A stretch of 64,000 bases of DNA, taken from NCBI GenBank assembly GCA_007922225.1, contig ML679966.1:37390793-37454792 (forward strand). The letters run 5' to 3'. How positions within the stretch are numbered: position 1 is the first letter of the stretch; each line of letters opens with the position of its first letter. This DNA is from Emydura subglobosa (taxonomy: Eukaryota > Chordata > Testudines > Chelidae). Shown here piece by piece: positions 45,836-56,440 of the stretch. The notes below the pieces were generated by a model. That model made no database searches. It saw only the letters and a list, made by a program, of their open reading frames with translations, and was not told the origin of the DNA. The position numbers and the translations under genes were made by a program.

Positions 45836-46258
45836 AAGAAGATCAGTCGATTTAGCTTTTTGAAGAGAAGGTTAAGAGGTAACTTGATCACAGTCTGTGA
45901 TTACCTGGGCAGAATGAATACTAATACTACAGGGCTCTGTAATCCAGTAGACAAGGTCATAACATGATCCAGTAGCTGAAAGTTTAAGTCAACAAAGTTC
46001 AATTTGCAAATAAGATGCACCATTTTAACAGTAAGAATAGTTAACCATTGCAATAGCTTACCAAGGGATGTGGTAAATTCTCGAACACTTGGAATCTTTA
46101 AATCAAGGTTTGATATAGTTATAAAACATATGCTCTAGTTCAACCAGAAGTTATTGGACTAAATGAATAACCACTGGTTTAAATTCCATGGCCTGTGTTA
46201 TCCAGGAGATCAGACTAGATAATCATAACGGTCCCTTTTGGCTTTAAAATCTATGGAC
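45836..46258 (+). mobile_element. CR1 3'-end fragment
   Basis: Series of CR1 blocks in order: 'tttgaagagaaggttaagag', 'cttaccaagggatgtggtaa', 'ggaatctttaaatcaaggtt', 'gatcagactagataatcata', 'cggtcccttttggctttaaa'. Degenerate, with an interrupted frame. Confidence 0.8.
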
Positions 46259-47047
46259 ATGCAAATGGGTTTCAAATTAAGTAAATTCTGCAGTCCTCAC
46301 TCAAGCAAAACTCACTCAGTTAAGGTCCCAATCCAGCTATAAACTATAAAATTGCTTAAGTGCTTTGCTGGATTCAGATCTGAGTATGAAATGTAGATTT
46401 GGATCAATAATAATACTTTGCACAGCTACAACTTCTTTCATCCCAAGGTCTGAAAGTGCTGTAAAATGTAAGTAAGTTTAATTAGAAACGGCAGAGGCAT
46501 AATGTTTATTTGCCAAGTAGAAATTAGATGGCTTTAATGTCCGATCCACTAGAAATTAGCCTCTCTGGATGCTGTCCCATAGAAGCTTCATGAGTCTATG
46601 GACTATACAATCACAAAGATTATTTCCTCTTCTGAGAAGAAAAGGGTTCCCTCTCCAGTGGCTGTGAAATACTCCCCTTGATTGCATTATATGCACAATA
46701 CTGTTATTTCGTATTAATTATTACATTTATGTCCAAATCAAATTCTAATATTTATGTTCAGGGACTCCACAGAGCATGCGAATGCTTACTCACAGGAACT
46801 TTTGCCCATTCATTTTCATTTTCCTCTTCTCATGAAGGGAATTTACTACAGTTCTAGATCCGAATTAACTCAAGTAGCCTTTGGTAGGGAAATTGATTGT
46901 CCAGAGAATCAAGAGAAAAGGAGATTCTTCCATCCATGTAGCTATGCAATTTATGGCTACAGATTTCTCTTTTTTCCATTTTTAAGCCAGACGACAGAGT
47001 AATGGAATAGGAAGAGCTGCTGGTGACTGTGAATGGTAGGTGAGGAC
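46259..47047. other. Mostly unannotated; short SINE-like piece
   Basis: 46405-46480 ('aataataatactttgcacag', 'aaggtctgaaagtgctgtaa') resembles the 3' region of the turtle SINE. The rest is unremarkable. Confidence 0.45.
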
Positions 47048-47050
47048 TCA

Positions 47051-47334
47051 GGGCTTGTTCACACTTACCCGGAAATTCGGCGGCAGTCAACGGGAGTTAC
47101 GCAAACTATGCAAAGTAGTTTGCGTAACTCCCGTCGACTGCTTCTGCGCGCTGTTCACATTGCGCTGAGCTGACGGGAAAAGCGTTCCCGTCGGCTCAGC
47201 GCTACGCTAGTTGAAGAGGTGGACTTATTAAGTCGACTCCCTCATCGATTGAGCGGGTCTCACTGACCGCTCAATCGATCATGAAAGATCGACCTGGCGG
47301 CGGTGATTTTGCAACCACCAGTGTAAACATAGCC
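47051..47334. mobile_element. Harbinger-like MITE composed of successive hairpins
   Basis: Ends GGGCTTGTTCACACTT and (complement of right end) GGCTATGTTTACACTGG, flanked by TCA on both sides (47048-47050, 47335-47337). Three internal inverted repeats follow each other: 47083-47108 with 47116-47141 (25 of 26 pairs), 47162-47178 with 47186-47202 (16 of 17), and 47244-47256 with 47267-47279 (13 of 13). Shares words with 12033-12291. Confidence 0.8.
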
Positions 47335-47337
47335 TCA

Positions 47338-47765
47338 GACTCCTGCCTCCAGGCAACCGTGCTGCCTTTAGACAGCATTCATTGACCTGAGTCCTTTTGC
47401 TTTGTTTTTATTCCCTTTCACATTGGTTGGTTTTGTTGGCAGGATGGATGAAGGGTACATTTTTTTATCTGGCAGTTAGCTCTGAGCTCCGGACCTGGAT
47501 AGTCAGGAGGGAGAATGAGCTGTCTGTGGGAAGACAGTTTTTATGAGGTTTAAAAAGATCTTAAAAAAAAAAAACCCTACTAAAAACTTGAAAAATTTAA
47601 AAAGGCAATTAAAACCAAGGAACAATAAAATCAGTGGCAGTTAATGGAACAATACAGGAACTAACAATGGCCCAGAAGAGGGGCTGTTGGGTTAGTTTAC
47701 AACAAAGTAAAATATTTTTTTAAATGGAATTAATAAACGGTATGCCAGTCTCTCCCTAGAGTATA
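47338..47765. other. Unannotated stretch
   Basis: A-rich in part (A-run near 47565). No feature recognised. Confidence 0.5.
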
Positions 47766-47944
47766 ACGCAGCTATATTCCCGTCGTCTACCCCATAAGTA
47801 CCCTGCTCTGGCAGGTGAAACCAAAGGTGCAATTAGCAGGCCAAATCTTTCAGATCCTGGCCAACTTGGACTTAAGGGTTCTCAGCTATTTTAATCATGA
47901 TCAAGAAACCTTGGACACTGCCCCATCCCTGAAAATCCTTTAGC

Positions 47945-49561
47945 TAAACATTGAAGGCCTGTCAGCTGGTAAACGTACCATTCTCCAGTTCCTAACTACG
48001 AATATAACTGAGATATGATCTGTCTTCAGGAGAAACATGTTGACTCCCTTTGTGCCAGCTGCTTTAACATCAAAGGTAACTTTATCAGTTACTCTCTCCA
48101 TAGCAAATATGGTCGTGCTACTTATGTTAGAACAGATCTTACTGACATGGAACCATTCCCATCTAATTCAGACCTCTGTGACATTGTAAGGGTTGGTCAT
48201 TTCAGAGTGACAAATGTATACAGCCCCCCTCCCCAACTCTGCCCTACCCAAAATATTTTTCTTAAGCTCTTATTCTCTGCCATCTATGTTGGAGATTAAT
48301 AGCAATTACATTATCTGGAGATACAAAGAATCAGATCAAAATGGAGTTGATCTTTTGGACTGGGTCTTACTCCATGATTTTCACCTCATTCATGATCCAA
48401 AACAATGGGGATGCATTTGATTCTGCCAGGTGGAAGCAAGACTATTCTCCTTACCTCACCTGGATCATCAGCACAGGCAATCATCAACTTCAAGCTATAC
48501 ACAATGTATTCTTCAAGCTATAAGCAGTGTAAACTTCCCACATAGTCAACATCGTCTGATCCTTAAGTTCATCCGAGCCATACCTATCATGAGAACCAAT
48601 CAAAACTTTCACTGGGACTATCGGAAAGCAAACTGGCCCAACTGAACACAATTCACCAATCACGACATGACTTGTATCCCACACAAGACCTCTACTGAGG
48701 AAGCTTATATGTGGGGTTCACAGAAGTCATTTACAAAGCTGCCACCAATCAATTCTGAGAGGTTGTTATGAGATTTACATTCTCTGCCAAGATGAGGAGT
48801 GTACAGAACTTCTCAAGCTACATGAAGAAAGTGACGATCCAGTCAGCTTCAGAGCTTCTAGACAGCTTGACCATTTCTAGAGGAGTGAAATGGGATCAGG
48901 TCACTGTGGAACTAAATGCATCACAATCCAGCCACAAAGCTTGGGTACAAAATAAGAAAATGTGATGCTGCTTAGAACCTCCTGCACAGCATCATTATAC
49001 AATCTTGCCAAAGAGCACTGTTACCCACCCGAAAATTGCCACAAAGGTAGATAAGAACAAAAAGTTTGGAGGAGAGGTGAAGAAGAAATGGAGGCAATAC
49101 AAACATTGCACACCTGAAACTGAAGAAGGCTTCCACCTTTTCATTGTTGATGAAATAGAAAGAGTGATCAAAACATTGAAAACTGCTCTTTACCTGTGGA
49201 CTTGATAACTTCTCTCCTGAATTCCCTGAAGTAGCTGGTAAAAACTAGCACACAATGGCTACATCTTTCTTTGTAGAGAAATCTAGGAGAATACAATACT
49301 TAAAATTTTGCACAAAATAAAAGAAAGTCTTGCCAAAACTTAAGGAAGACCACCTACTTGCAACAGCATCTCTTTCCTAAGCTGGGTGTACAAGCTACTT
49401 AAAAAGTTTATCTTTCAAAGAACTGCCTCTAACATTGATGATATCTTGAATGTAAATCAATCAGGTTTCAGACCAAACCATAGAACCTGCAATCAAGTGC
49501 ACGCACTCACCACCTACGAGGAAAATGGCTTTCAGAGCAGGAAGGAGACAGTTGCAGTGTT
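47945..49561 (+). pseudogene. LINE endonuclease and first part of reverse transcriptase
   Basis: Starts near LNIEGLSAGK and MICLQEKHVD (the family's LQETH block, with Thr changed to Lys), then KYGRATYVRTDL, VTNVYSPPP and FDSARWKQD. Around 49440-49500 lies NQSGFRPNHRTCNQVHAL, the reverse-transcriptase 'GFR' block, followed by KETVAVFLD at the insertion site. Stops and frame changes are frequent throughout. Function would be target nicking and first-strand synthesis; this copy is dead. Confidence 0.75.
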
Positions 49562-49857
49562 CCTAGAGGTATGTATACACTGCAGAGTGAAGTCGACTTA
49601 CTTAAAGGCGACTTTCACCTGACAATTTTTAGAAGTCACTGGATCATGTACACACCACACTTTTTGCACCGGGCTCATGTGTCCACACTCGCCACACTTG
49701 TGTCGACATTCAAAGCTGTGCACTGTGAGTTGCTATCCCACAGTGCAACTATCCGCAGTGGCTGTTGGGATGAGTTTCATTGTCCCATGATGCAACGCTG
49801 CTTTCCCCTCCCTTCTTCCCTTTGTTTACACTGCATGTTCGCCATTGCTGTGGAGAT

Positions 49858-50877
49858 ATGGAGCCAGTTCAACGCTGCACTATCATTGTGAGTGTCACAA
49901 ATACATCGCGGCTTATCATTGAGTATTTTCAAAGTAGAGCAAGAAGCCGAAGCACAGGCAACTGCAATGCCACCGAGGCTGCCCTACTACAAGCCATCAA
50001 GCAGAACAATTCCCGATTGCTGCAGGCTGTAATGCATCATCTGCAGTCCGTGGAGCACCGGTTCTGGTCCCGGGAAACAAGCACAGACTGGTGGGTCCGC
50101 ATCATTATGCAGCTGTGGGATGATGACCAGTGGCTGCAAAACTTTTGTATGTGAAAGGCAACTTTCCTTGAACTTTGCTCAGAGCTGGCCCCGTCCCTGA
50201 AGTGCGTGAATACTCACTTGAGACAAGCTTTGACGGTGGAGAAGAGAGTCGCCATCGCTCTGTGGAAGCTGGCAACGGCCGACTGTTACCACTCGGTCGG
50301 GAATCAATTTGGAGTCGGTAAATCTACAGTAGGCGCTGCCATGATTCAAGTGTGCAGGGCCATCGATAGACTTCTGCTATGAAGGCTAGTGACTTTGGGA
50401 AATGTGCAGAACATAGTGGATGGGTTTGCCACGATGGGGTTCCCAAACTGTGGGGTGCCACTGATCTTAGTGCCTGCCCACCTAGCAACAGAATACATAA
50501 ACTGCAAGGGGTACTTTTCCATGGTCCTGCAGGGCCTTGTGGATCACAGGGGTCAGTTCACCGACATGTATGTGGGGTGGTCTGGGAAGGTGCATGATGT
50601 GCGTGTATTTCAGAATTCGAGGCTGTTCTCTAACATGCAGGTAGGCACTTTCTTCCCTGACCAAAAAAATCACATTGGGGGTGTGGAAATGCCAATAATG
50701 ATCCTGGGGGATCCTGCTTACCCCTTGCTCCCTTGGCTAATGAAACTGTACACTGGGCACCTTGACAGCGACAAGGAGTGTTTTAACAACAGGTTAAGCA
50801 CTTACAGCATGGTTGTTGAATGTGTGTTTGGGCGTTTAAAGGCCAGATGGAGGAGTCTGCTCAGTAGGCTGACATGA
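49858..50877 (+). pseudogene. Harbinger transposase, two in-frame stops and lost first catalytic Asp
   Basis: One frame runs from ATG 49858 to the stop at 50875-50877, interrupted only by TGA at 50152-50154 and 50380-50382, both readable as CGA-to-TGA changes. The N-terminal half ends with a helix-turn-helix-like stretch (VAIALWKLAT...SVGNQFGVGKSTVGAAM, about 50248-50357). The DDE domain (DDE_Tnp_4 type) begins at NCG, where the expected GAIDGTH block with the first Asp is missing. The second Asp (GWSGKVHDVRVF) and the Glu (MVVECVFGRLKARW) remain, as do FFPDQKN and GDPAYPLLPWLMKLYTGH. About 340 codons, the usual size. The deletion alone would abolish catalysis. Confidence 0.9.
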
Positions 50878-51186
50878 GTGAAAAGAACCTCCCGTCAGTG
50901 ATATCTGTGTGCTGTGTTCTTCATAATGTGTGTGAAGCGAAGGGTGAGAGGTTCCCTCAGGGTTGGGCTGTGGAGGCAGAAAGACTGGCCGCAATTATGA
51001 GCAGCCCAATGCCAGCACTATGCTGAGAGCTAACCATGGAGCGCTTTGCATTAGGGAAGCACTGAAAACCAGGTTCTGCAATGAGATGCAGGACTGATTT
51101 CTGTTCCTATCTGTTATTTGCCTTTGCTCAACATCCCCCCCAGCATCAATATCAGTACCCTCCAAATCCCTCCCAAATTATGATTT

Positions 51187-51223
51187 AATAAAGAAATGTG
51201 TTGAAATGATGCAAACTTTTATT
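51187..51223. terminator. Tail-to-tail poly(A) signals of the two Harbinger genes
   Basis: AATAAA at 51187-51192 on the plus strand lies 310 bases after the transposase stop. AATAAA on the minus strand (complement of 51218-51223) lies just after the end of the Myb-like gene. The two signals face each other across 25 bases. Confidence 0.7.
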
Positions 51224-51239
51224 TATGAACATTCAAGTC

Positions 51240-51772
51240 ATGGTTGGGGGCGGGAGTGTTCATTCGCAGTCTCAAGGGATAGCGTGGTTTCTTGCAGGCC
51301 AGCTGTCAGTGGGGCCGCCACTGCTTTCTGCTCGCCTCCACCAGGGTGGAGTGCATCACGTACTGCAGCCTGGCCATTCTCCTCCGAGACCTCTTGGGGG
51401 TGGGGGAGCGGTAGGGCAGCCAAGCCATAGGCAGAGGAGTGTTATGGAGGGGCTACAGCGGGACTCTGTCCGGCATCCGCTTCTCCTGAAGCTCCACAAG
51501 CTGCCGGAGCATGTCTGCCTGGTCCCGCATGATTCGCAGCATCTCCTGTGTGGTACTGCGATCATGCTCCTGCATTTCTCTGTGACTGTCCCTGTCCATG
51601 TCCATATTCTGGGACAAGGTCAGCTGCCACACTCTAAGCTCTGTCTCTGGGGCCGCAGAAGCGTTCATGAGCTCGCCAAACATGTCGTCTTTTGATTTTT
51701 TCCCCTCTTTCTAATCTGTGATAGTCTTTCCACAGCATTTCTAGAGAGTTGGGCCAAAGCCGAGGTGTCTAC
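51240..51772 (-). pseudogene. Harbinger Myb-like protein, exon 2 remnant
   Basis: Minus strand: a pyrimidine tract TTTCTTTTCGTTCTGTAG ends at about 51773, then DTSALAQLSRNAVERLSQI, RKRGKNQKTT, a frame change near 51683, and ELMNASAAPETELRVW, ...QDMLRIMRDQADMLRQLVELQE-like sequence (51683-51453), and a degenerate C-terminus to about 51240. The heptad-like helical tail is typical of the accessory DNA-binding protein, which helps transposase reach the nucleus and element ends. The frame change makes it a pseudogene. Confidence 0.75.
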
Positions 51773-52661
51773 AGAACGAAAAGAAATGCACAAGGTTGCC
51801 ATTGTCAGAAAATGAAACAACTGCAACAATGTATAAAATACTCCCCTTGCAGTGCACAAGGCAAACCCAGACCCTCATTCCATTCCTAACATCCCAGAAG
51901 GGTTGGCTCGCTGTGCTGTTACAGAGATGGTAAGCCAGGGGCACTTTACTGTGCTATAGAGAGGATTAATGATCTTTAAAAAGCTCATTTCAAATGTCCT
52001 GTGTCAGAGGGGTGCCTGGGCAACATGGTTTAATTTGGATGACCGTTTTGTCTGGAGGCAGCCATAGGGGATCTGAGGACAGCACGAGGGGGTTAATAGT
52101 CTCTTCTGAAACCAAATCAAAATAATTAAAGTGACTTGGTAGGACATTACAATGGGGAATACAGAGGTACAGGGTATCAGCTGTATAGCTTGGGTATTTT
52201 AAATATGTGCCGTCTTCCCTAGGTGACCATGACCGATATCAGTCTCCTAAGGGTAACGCATGAGGAAAGGGAAGATTTGCTGCATGCAGCGGGTTACCAG
52301 CCTGGCCCTTATGCCGCTATGCTGTGTTCCGCTATGATGCCAGCTCCCTTGATTGCAGTTGGTGTGGCAAAGTATCCTACTGGGGAGGAAGGAACAAGGC
52401 TGCCCTCCCCCAAAACCTTGTGCAAAGGATAACAGATTACCTACATGAAAGTGTCCTTGAGACATCAACTGATGATTCTCGGAGCATATCTCTGCACATA
52501 ATAATCTGTTCCGGGCGTAACCCCCAATAAAGTCCACTAAACGCCTGAAATCCCCTTCCTCCCCCACACCTTTTAAAAGGACAGAACTGCTAAGAAGAAA
52601 AAAAAACCTCACCAGTTGTGCCTTCCCCGGGATCATTATTACTGTCCTATGTGCTGATGGA
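51773..52661 (-). other. Probable intron of the Myb-like gene
   Basis: Lies between the open exon 1 ending near 52662 (donor-like AGA/GTAGTC) and a good acceptor at 51773. Exact junction phase does not restore the frame, so one site may be mutated or misplaced. A plus-strand frame at 52223-52432 (ERLREEREDLL-like, LHAAGYQPGPYAAMLCSAMM) looks too protein-like for chance and may be an additional exon of either gene; unresolved. Confidence 0.45.
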
Positions 52662-53015
52662 CTACTCTGGGGTCAGGAATAGGTCCTGACTATCTGGGAG
52701 AACGGACACCCTGCTCTCCTGCATTCTGCTCTCCTCAGCCTCCTCTTTCTTGTCCACGGAGTCCTCATCATTGTCCATGGACTGTGATCTAGTGGAGGTA
52801 TCGATGCTGCGGGGCGGCACCGTGGTGGGGTCGCTGCCAAGAATTGCATGCAGCTCCTCGTAGAAGTGGCATGTTTTTGGCGAGGAGCCAGAATGGCTGT
52901 TAGCTTCCCTGGCTTTCTGATATGACTGCCGCAGCTCCTTGATCTTCATGCGACACTGCTGCGCGGCCCTGTTGTGTCCCTTCTCCAGCAAACGTTTGGG
53001 CCTTGCAGTAGCCAT
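52662..53015 (-). pseudogene. Harbinger Myb-like protein, exon 1 (N-terminally shortened)
   Basis: Starts with ATG at 53015-53013. The protein has QQCRMKIKELRQSYQKAREA and TCHFYEELHAILGSDPTT, the C-terminal two-thirds of the Myb/trihelix DNA-binding domain of Harbinger accessory proteins, followed by an acidic Ser-rich linker. The first helix, with its conserved tryptophans, is absent upstream of the ATG, so the domain is truncated. It reads away from the right terminus toward the transposase. In intact elements this protein binds the terminal regions and partners the transposase. Confidence 0.85.
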
Positions 53016-53403
53016 GAGGAGTCAAGTGACAAAGCTCCCTCCATGCTGGCTACACAGGAAATGAAAATTCAGATTTTCCCGGGGCATGAGGGGAGGGGCA
53101 TTTCCGGGTAGCGTGACCACGTAACAGCAGAGCGTGAATGTCCAGAGCGGTCACAATGGGGCATTGTGGGATACCTCCCGGAGGCCATTAACGTCGAATT
53201 ATGTTATGCTCTGTCTACACTGACGCAAAATCGACCCAATAAAATCGATTTAGGCGCTATGCCACTTGTGGAGGTGGTTTTATTACCTTGACTTTTGCCG
53301 CATTTAAGTCAACAGAACTGCCGTACCAGTGTAGACGCAGGCTTTTGGAGAGCGACGAAAGTGATGTTACCATCGCCATCTTCCATCGCCAATGTAGACC
53401 AGG

Positions 53404-54620
53404 CCTAGATCTTACTGCTGCACATTAAATGATCTAGCGTACTACACAAACTGTAATTGGTATTACTGAAGTGGGCTGTGAACTGTTGCTGAGAGGCTGT
53501 TGATTCCCAATTTCACTTGTACAAATGAACTGCACCTGGAAGTCCTAAAACAATGGTTTACCTCAGAGCTCAGTTCTAGCCCCAATACTTTTCAATCTCT
53601 TTATAAATGACGTTCCCAACACCACTGTCGGACCTTTTATCTATGCAAATGGCATCTGTCTGGCAGTGGAGGCCCAGGATTTCAGTCATCTAGAAGAAGT
53701 TCTGAAGGCTGACATGAAAGAGAGGGCCCACTACAGAAAAAGATGGAGACTTTACTTATTACCATAAAGATAGTTTCCAGCTGCTTCCATCTATACCATG
53801 CAAAGGCCAACAAACAACTGACCAGGACCTAAAGCCTGAGTATGTAGGTGTTACACTGGGCTATACCTTGACTTTCAAGGAACACCTTACTTAGACCTCT
53901 CTGAAAATAAAGACAAGAAACAACCTGATCAGCAAATTAGCTAGTTCTTCCTGGGGTGCCAATGGGCAGACACTAAGAAATTCTGGGCTTGCCTTTTGCT
54001 ATTCTGTAGCAGTGTATTGCTCCCAGGTGTGGCTCAATTCTTTTCACACAGTACTAGTAGACACTCAGCTAATTGAAACGGTGTGTATAACAACAGCTAC
54101 CATGAGACAACCAAGCTGGTGTGGCTCCTGCTCCTGTTCAACATTGCCTTGCAGAATCTGCTCCTCAAGCTGCAAGACATTCCACATCTACCTCTGTTTA
54201 AAGATGTATTTAATCCACAGAGCTAACATCTCAACTCAAGGTGCCCCATTTGGACAATTTCCCCAAGTAATTTCAATATCACCTCCAAGTGGCAGAGTAG
54301 GTGGAAAGATCAAGCTTCAAACATAGCCAATGCCTATCTCGTGACATATCCAACAGTCCAGCCCTTGGTTTTGACCTTCCATGCCACCTTTGGGTAAAAC
54401 TCAATTGGCTTCAGATGTGGAGTGATCAGATGTGCTGTCAATGAGTAAAAGTGGGGGCCTTAATGACTCCCCTCTTTGCCACTGTGGCTAGTTAGAAGAT
54501 GTAGGCCACATACATCCAGGCTGCACCCATTGGCAAGGACTGACCAGTTCCCTCATTGATTTGCACAATGGTCTTCTCTCAGCTATTGAATGGTTAAGCC
54601 ACTTAGACTAACACACTTGA
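53404..54620 (+). pseudogene. LINE reverse transcriptase (rest) and C-terminus
   Basis: Resumes with LDLTAAH, then a SSPNTFQSLYK-like block and FIYANGICLAV at about 53635-53660. YANG stands where the catalytic YADD should be, with both aspartates altered. Downstream come WRLYLLP-like, FHLYHAKANKQLT, VLHWA..LSRNTL and, after many stops, NDSPLCHCG and LEDVGHI near 54465-54520. An RT stretch between the GFR and QGS blocks is missing. Inactive; the pattern fits one LINE interrupted late by Harbinger. Confidence 0.7.
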
Positions 54621-54659
54621 CTTGACCATCCAGATAGATGCAACATTATATAGTCTGCT

Positions 54660-54996
54660 TGTGACAGAGTGCTGAGAGATGGAACTCGAGCCAGCACTCT
54701 GGTCACTATTAGCACCAATTAGGTTCCCTCAAACAAGGCCTAGTTGGTCAGGGGTGCCTGATTACTAGGCCAGACTGGTTAGGAGGTTAATGAGCTAATT
54801 AGCCCATAAACAGGCGAGTGGTTTAAAAAGAGCACAGCAAGGAAGTGCTTGAGGAGGAAGGGGGGAGAGAGAAGAAGCACGTGAGAGAAGACTTGGAGAG
54901 CCTGACAAGGGGAACTCTGAGCAGAGACACCTCGAAGCTTCCACTTCTACAGAGGTTTGGAAGAGGTGGGGGTACGGTAGCTACACCCTTGTCACA
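54660..54996. mobile_element. Solo LTR, 337 bp, with 5-bp target duplication
   Basis: Begins TGTGACAGAGTGC and ends CTTGTCACA, giving TG...CA with a TGTGAC/GTCACA inverted terminus. CTGCT directly flanks both sides (54655-54659 and 54997-55001). The 5-bp duplication fits Gypsy-type LTR retrotransposons. No internal retrotransposon sequence remains, so it is probably a recombination-derived solo LTR. It sits at the 3' end of the LINE. Confidence 0.85.
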
Positions 54997-55001
54997 CTGC
55001 T

Positions 55002-55465
55002 CCTGACCATTCTGGTTTTAAACTGTACACTTCTCCCCCACCCTTCATCTGTGTTTGGACTGGATTCTTCTGTCTGCCTCAGACTTTCTGAATGACTCAT
55101 GTTGTGCAAAGTGGTCTGATTTTGACTGGAAGTGGCTGGGGGACAATTTCCTCTGTATAGGATAGCTTGCCATTGGTGTCACACTGGTGGGGTAACATGG
55201 CTGCCTCTTCCACTTTCCTCACCCAGTCAGCATACTGGGGCATTCCAAGAGTGAGGCAGTATGGAGTGAAGGTCTATTGCATCCATCCTCCACTGATGTA
55301 AGTCTACTACGGACCACATATTAGTGATATATTCTAGAGCAAGCGCCAGCTGCACTGGCATCTGCCCAGGCCAGGCAGCACAGGATTGGACAGCCCCATC
55401 TGGCTTCCAGCCATCCCTCCACTCCACTATATCTGAGTGGAGTTTGGACATAATAGAGAATTCAG
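55002..55465. other. Unannotated stretch
   Basis: No feature recognised. Confidence 0.45.
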
Positions 55466-55610
55466 CATTTTGTCTGTCTAGATTGTAAACTCTTCAGAGC
55501 AGAGGCTGCATTGCCATCCCCCATTTTAGGCACTATTGTAAGTTAGCAATGGTAAGACTTCAGTTACCTGACAGGCCACCAATTAATTAATATAAAAGCT
55601 ATGATGATTA
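55466..55610 (+). repeat. SINE 3' tail, degenerate
   Basis: 'ctagattgtaaactcttcag', 'agcagaggctgc' and an A/T-rich end around 55585-55615 follow the SINE tail order (gattgtaagctctt / gggcagggac). Confidence 0.5.
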
Positions 55611-56440
55611 TGATTAAACCGAAGGTGAAAAATGAAGAAAAAAATTAGATTTGTCATTGATTCACTAGATACAGTAAACTATCTAATATTGAGCTCTGTT
55701 TTCCCTTGCTGAAGTGGATTTTAGTGTAACACTAGAAAATGTTTATATAGTTTTCATTAGAAACAGAATTTGTGTATCCTGCAGTTCAGCCATATGTATG
55801 TAATTCTCCTCCTCTTCCCCTCTCCCTCCTTCCCCCTCCCCCCAAAAAACAAAAAAAAAACCCAAAACACATTTGGAAGGTTAACACCAATGCTCAGATT
55901 TGACACATCACACTTAAAACTGGACCAGCCTCTAGAGCCCTAATGCTTTTCATCAATCAGTAGAAGTTCTATTAGAGTTAATTTACAGATAGACAAAGCT
56001 TTTTCCCAAGCTCAAAAATCATTTGTTTAGCTAATGTTTATCTTATAAAATCTTTTACAATAACAAACACATCAATAAAACTTGAAATGCTGGCAAGCTG
56101 AGTTACTTGGGAACCAAAGGGCACTCATATCTGTAAGGCTGCAGGAAAAGATAATTAAAATCTCATGTTTCCCATTTGTTTCAACATCATGTAATGTCTG
56201 CAAATGAGATTTTCCCTTAAAGCCTTTAAATCTTGGGAATACTTGTATGTGGTTGACAGAAGTCCCTTGTGGTTTCAGCCTTTTCTCATCTCTTTCTGTA
56301 TGTAACATATATCCTAAGAACCACTTTATGTGTTTCGTATAAACAAAAACTTCTTGATTATCCAAAATTTCACTAAACAAAATATATTATAATGTCTTTG
56401 ATATAAAGATATTACAGGCTCCCTAATAGAGCTGATGCAG
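55611..56440. other. Unannotated; one 102-codon minus-strand frame
   Basis: 56072-56380 on the minus strand is open for 102 codons (for example YTKHIKWFLGYMLHTERDEK) after a T-rich tract ending GTTTAG. Composition is protein-like but I recognise no domain and see no good donor. A pyrimidine/A-rich tract occupies 55805-55870. Confidence 0.35.

Larger units (their letters stand above)
49568..53403 (+). mobile_element. Harbinger DNA transposon, about 3.84 kb, both genes present but broken
   Basis: Left end GGTATGTATACACTGCAG and right end (complement) GGCCTGGTCTACATTGG, imperfect inverted repeats of the same type as the MITEs in this window. Inside are a plus-strand transposase pseudogene (49858-50877) and a minus-strand two-exon Myb-like pseudogene (53015 to about 51240), tail to tail, which is the standard two-gene plan of vertebrate Harbinger elements. 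Right-end sequence (53200-53403) is rich in ATCGATTTAGG-type words shared with MITEs. It is a plausible relative of the source that mobilised them. Confidence 0.88.
49562..53409. repeat. CCTAGA direct repeat at Harbinger boundaries
   Basis: CCTAGA occurs at 49562-49567 and at 53404-53409. The interrupted LINE needs only one copy to read through. The normal 3-bp Harbinger duplication must be inside this 6-mer (CTA or TAG); the extra matching bases could be chance or part of the element ends. Confidence 0.75.
47770..54655 (+). mobile_element. Non-LTR retrotransposon (jockey/CR1-like), interrupted by Harbinger
   Basis: Plus-strand degenerate ORF with endonuclease (about 47945-48420), reverse transcriptase (about 49380-49567 and 53404-53760) and C-terminal region (to about 54620). 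A 3.8-kb DNA transposon sits inside the reverse transcriptase. Joining the flanks restores the family's continuous VAVFLDLTAA block, so the boundary is exact to a few bases. The clade is not certain: the endonuclease opening (LNIEGLS..K) and C-terminal GGLNDSPLCHCG block resemble jockey-superfamily elements other than classic CR1. Confidence 0.8.

Noticed and set aside
48015..54620. Retroviral polymerase
   Set aside because: Endonuclease type, order of domains and lack of LTRs show a non-LTR retrotransposon, not a retrovirus.
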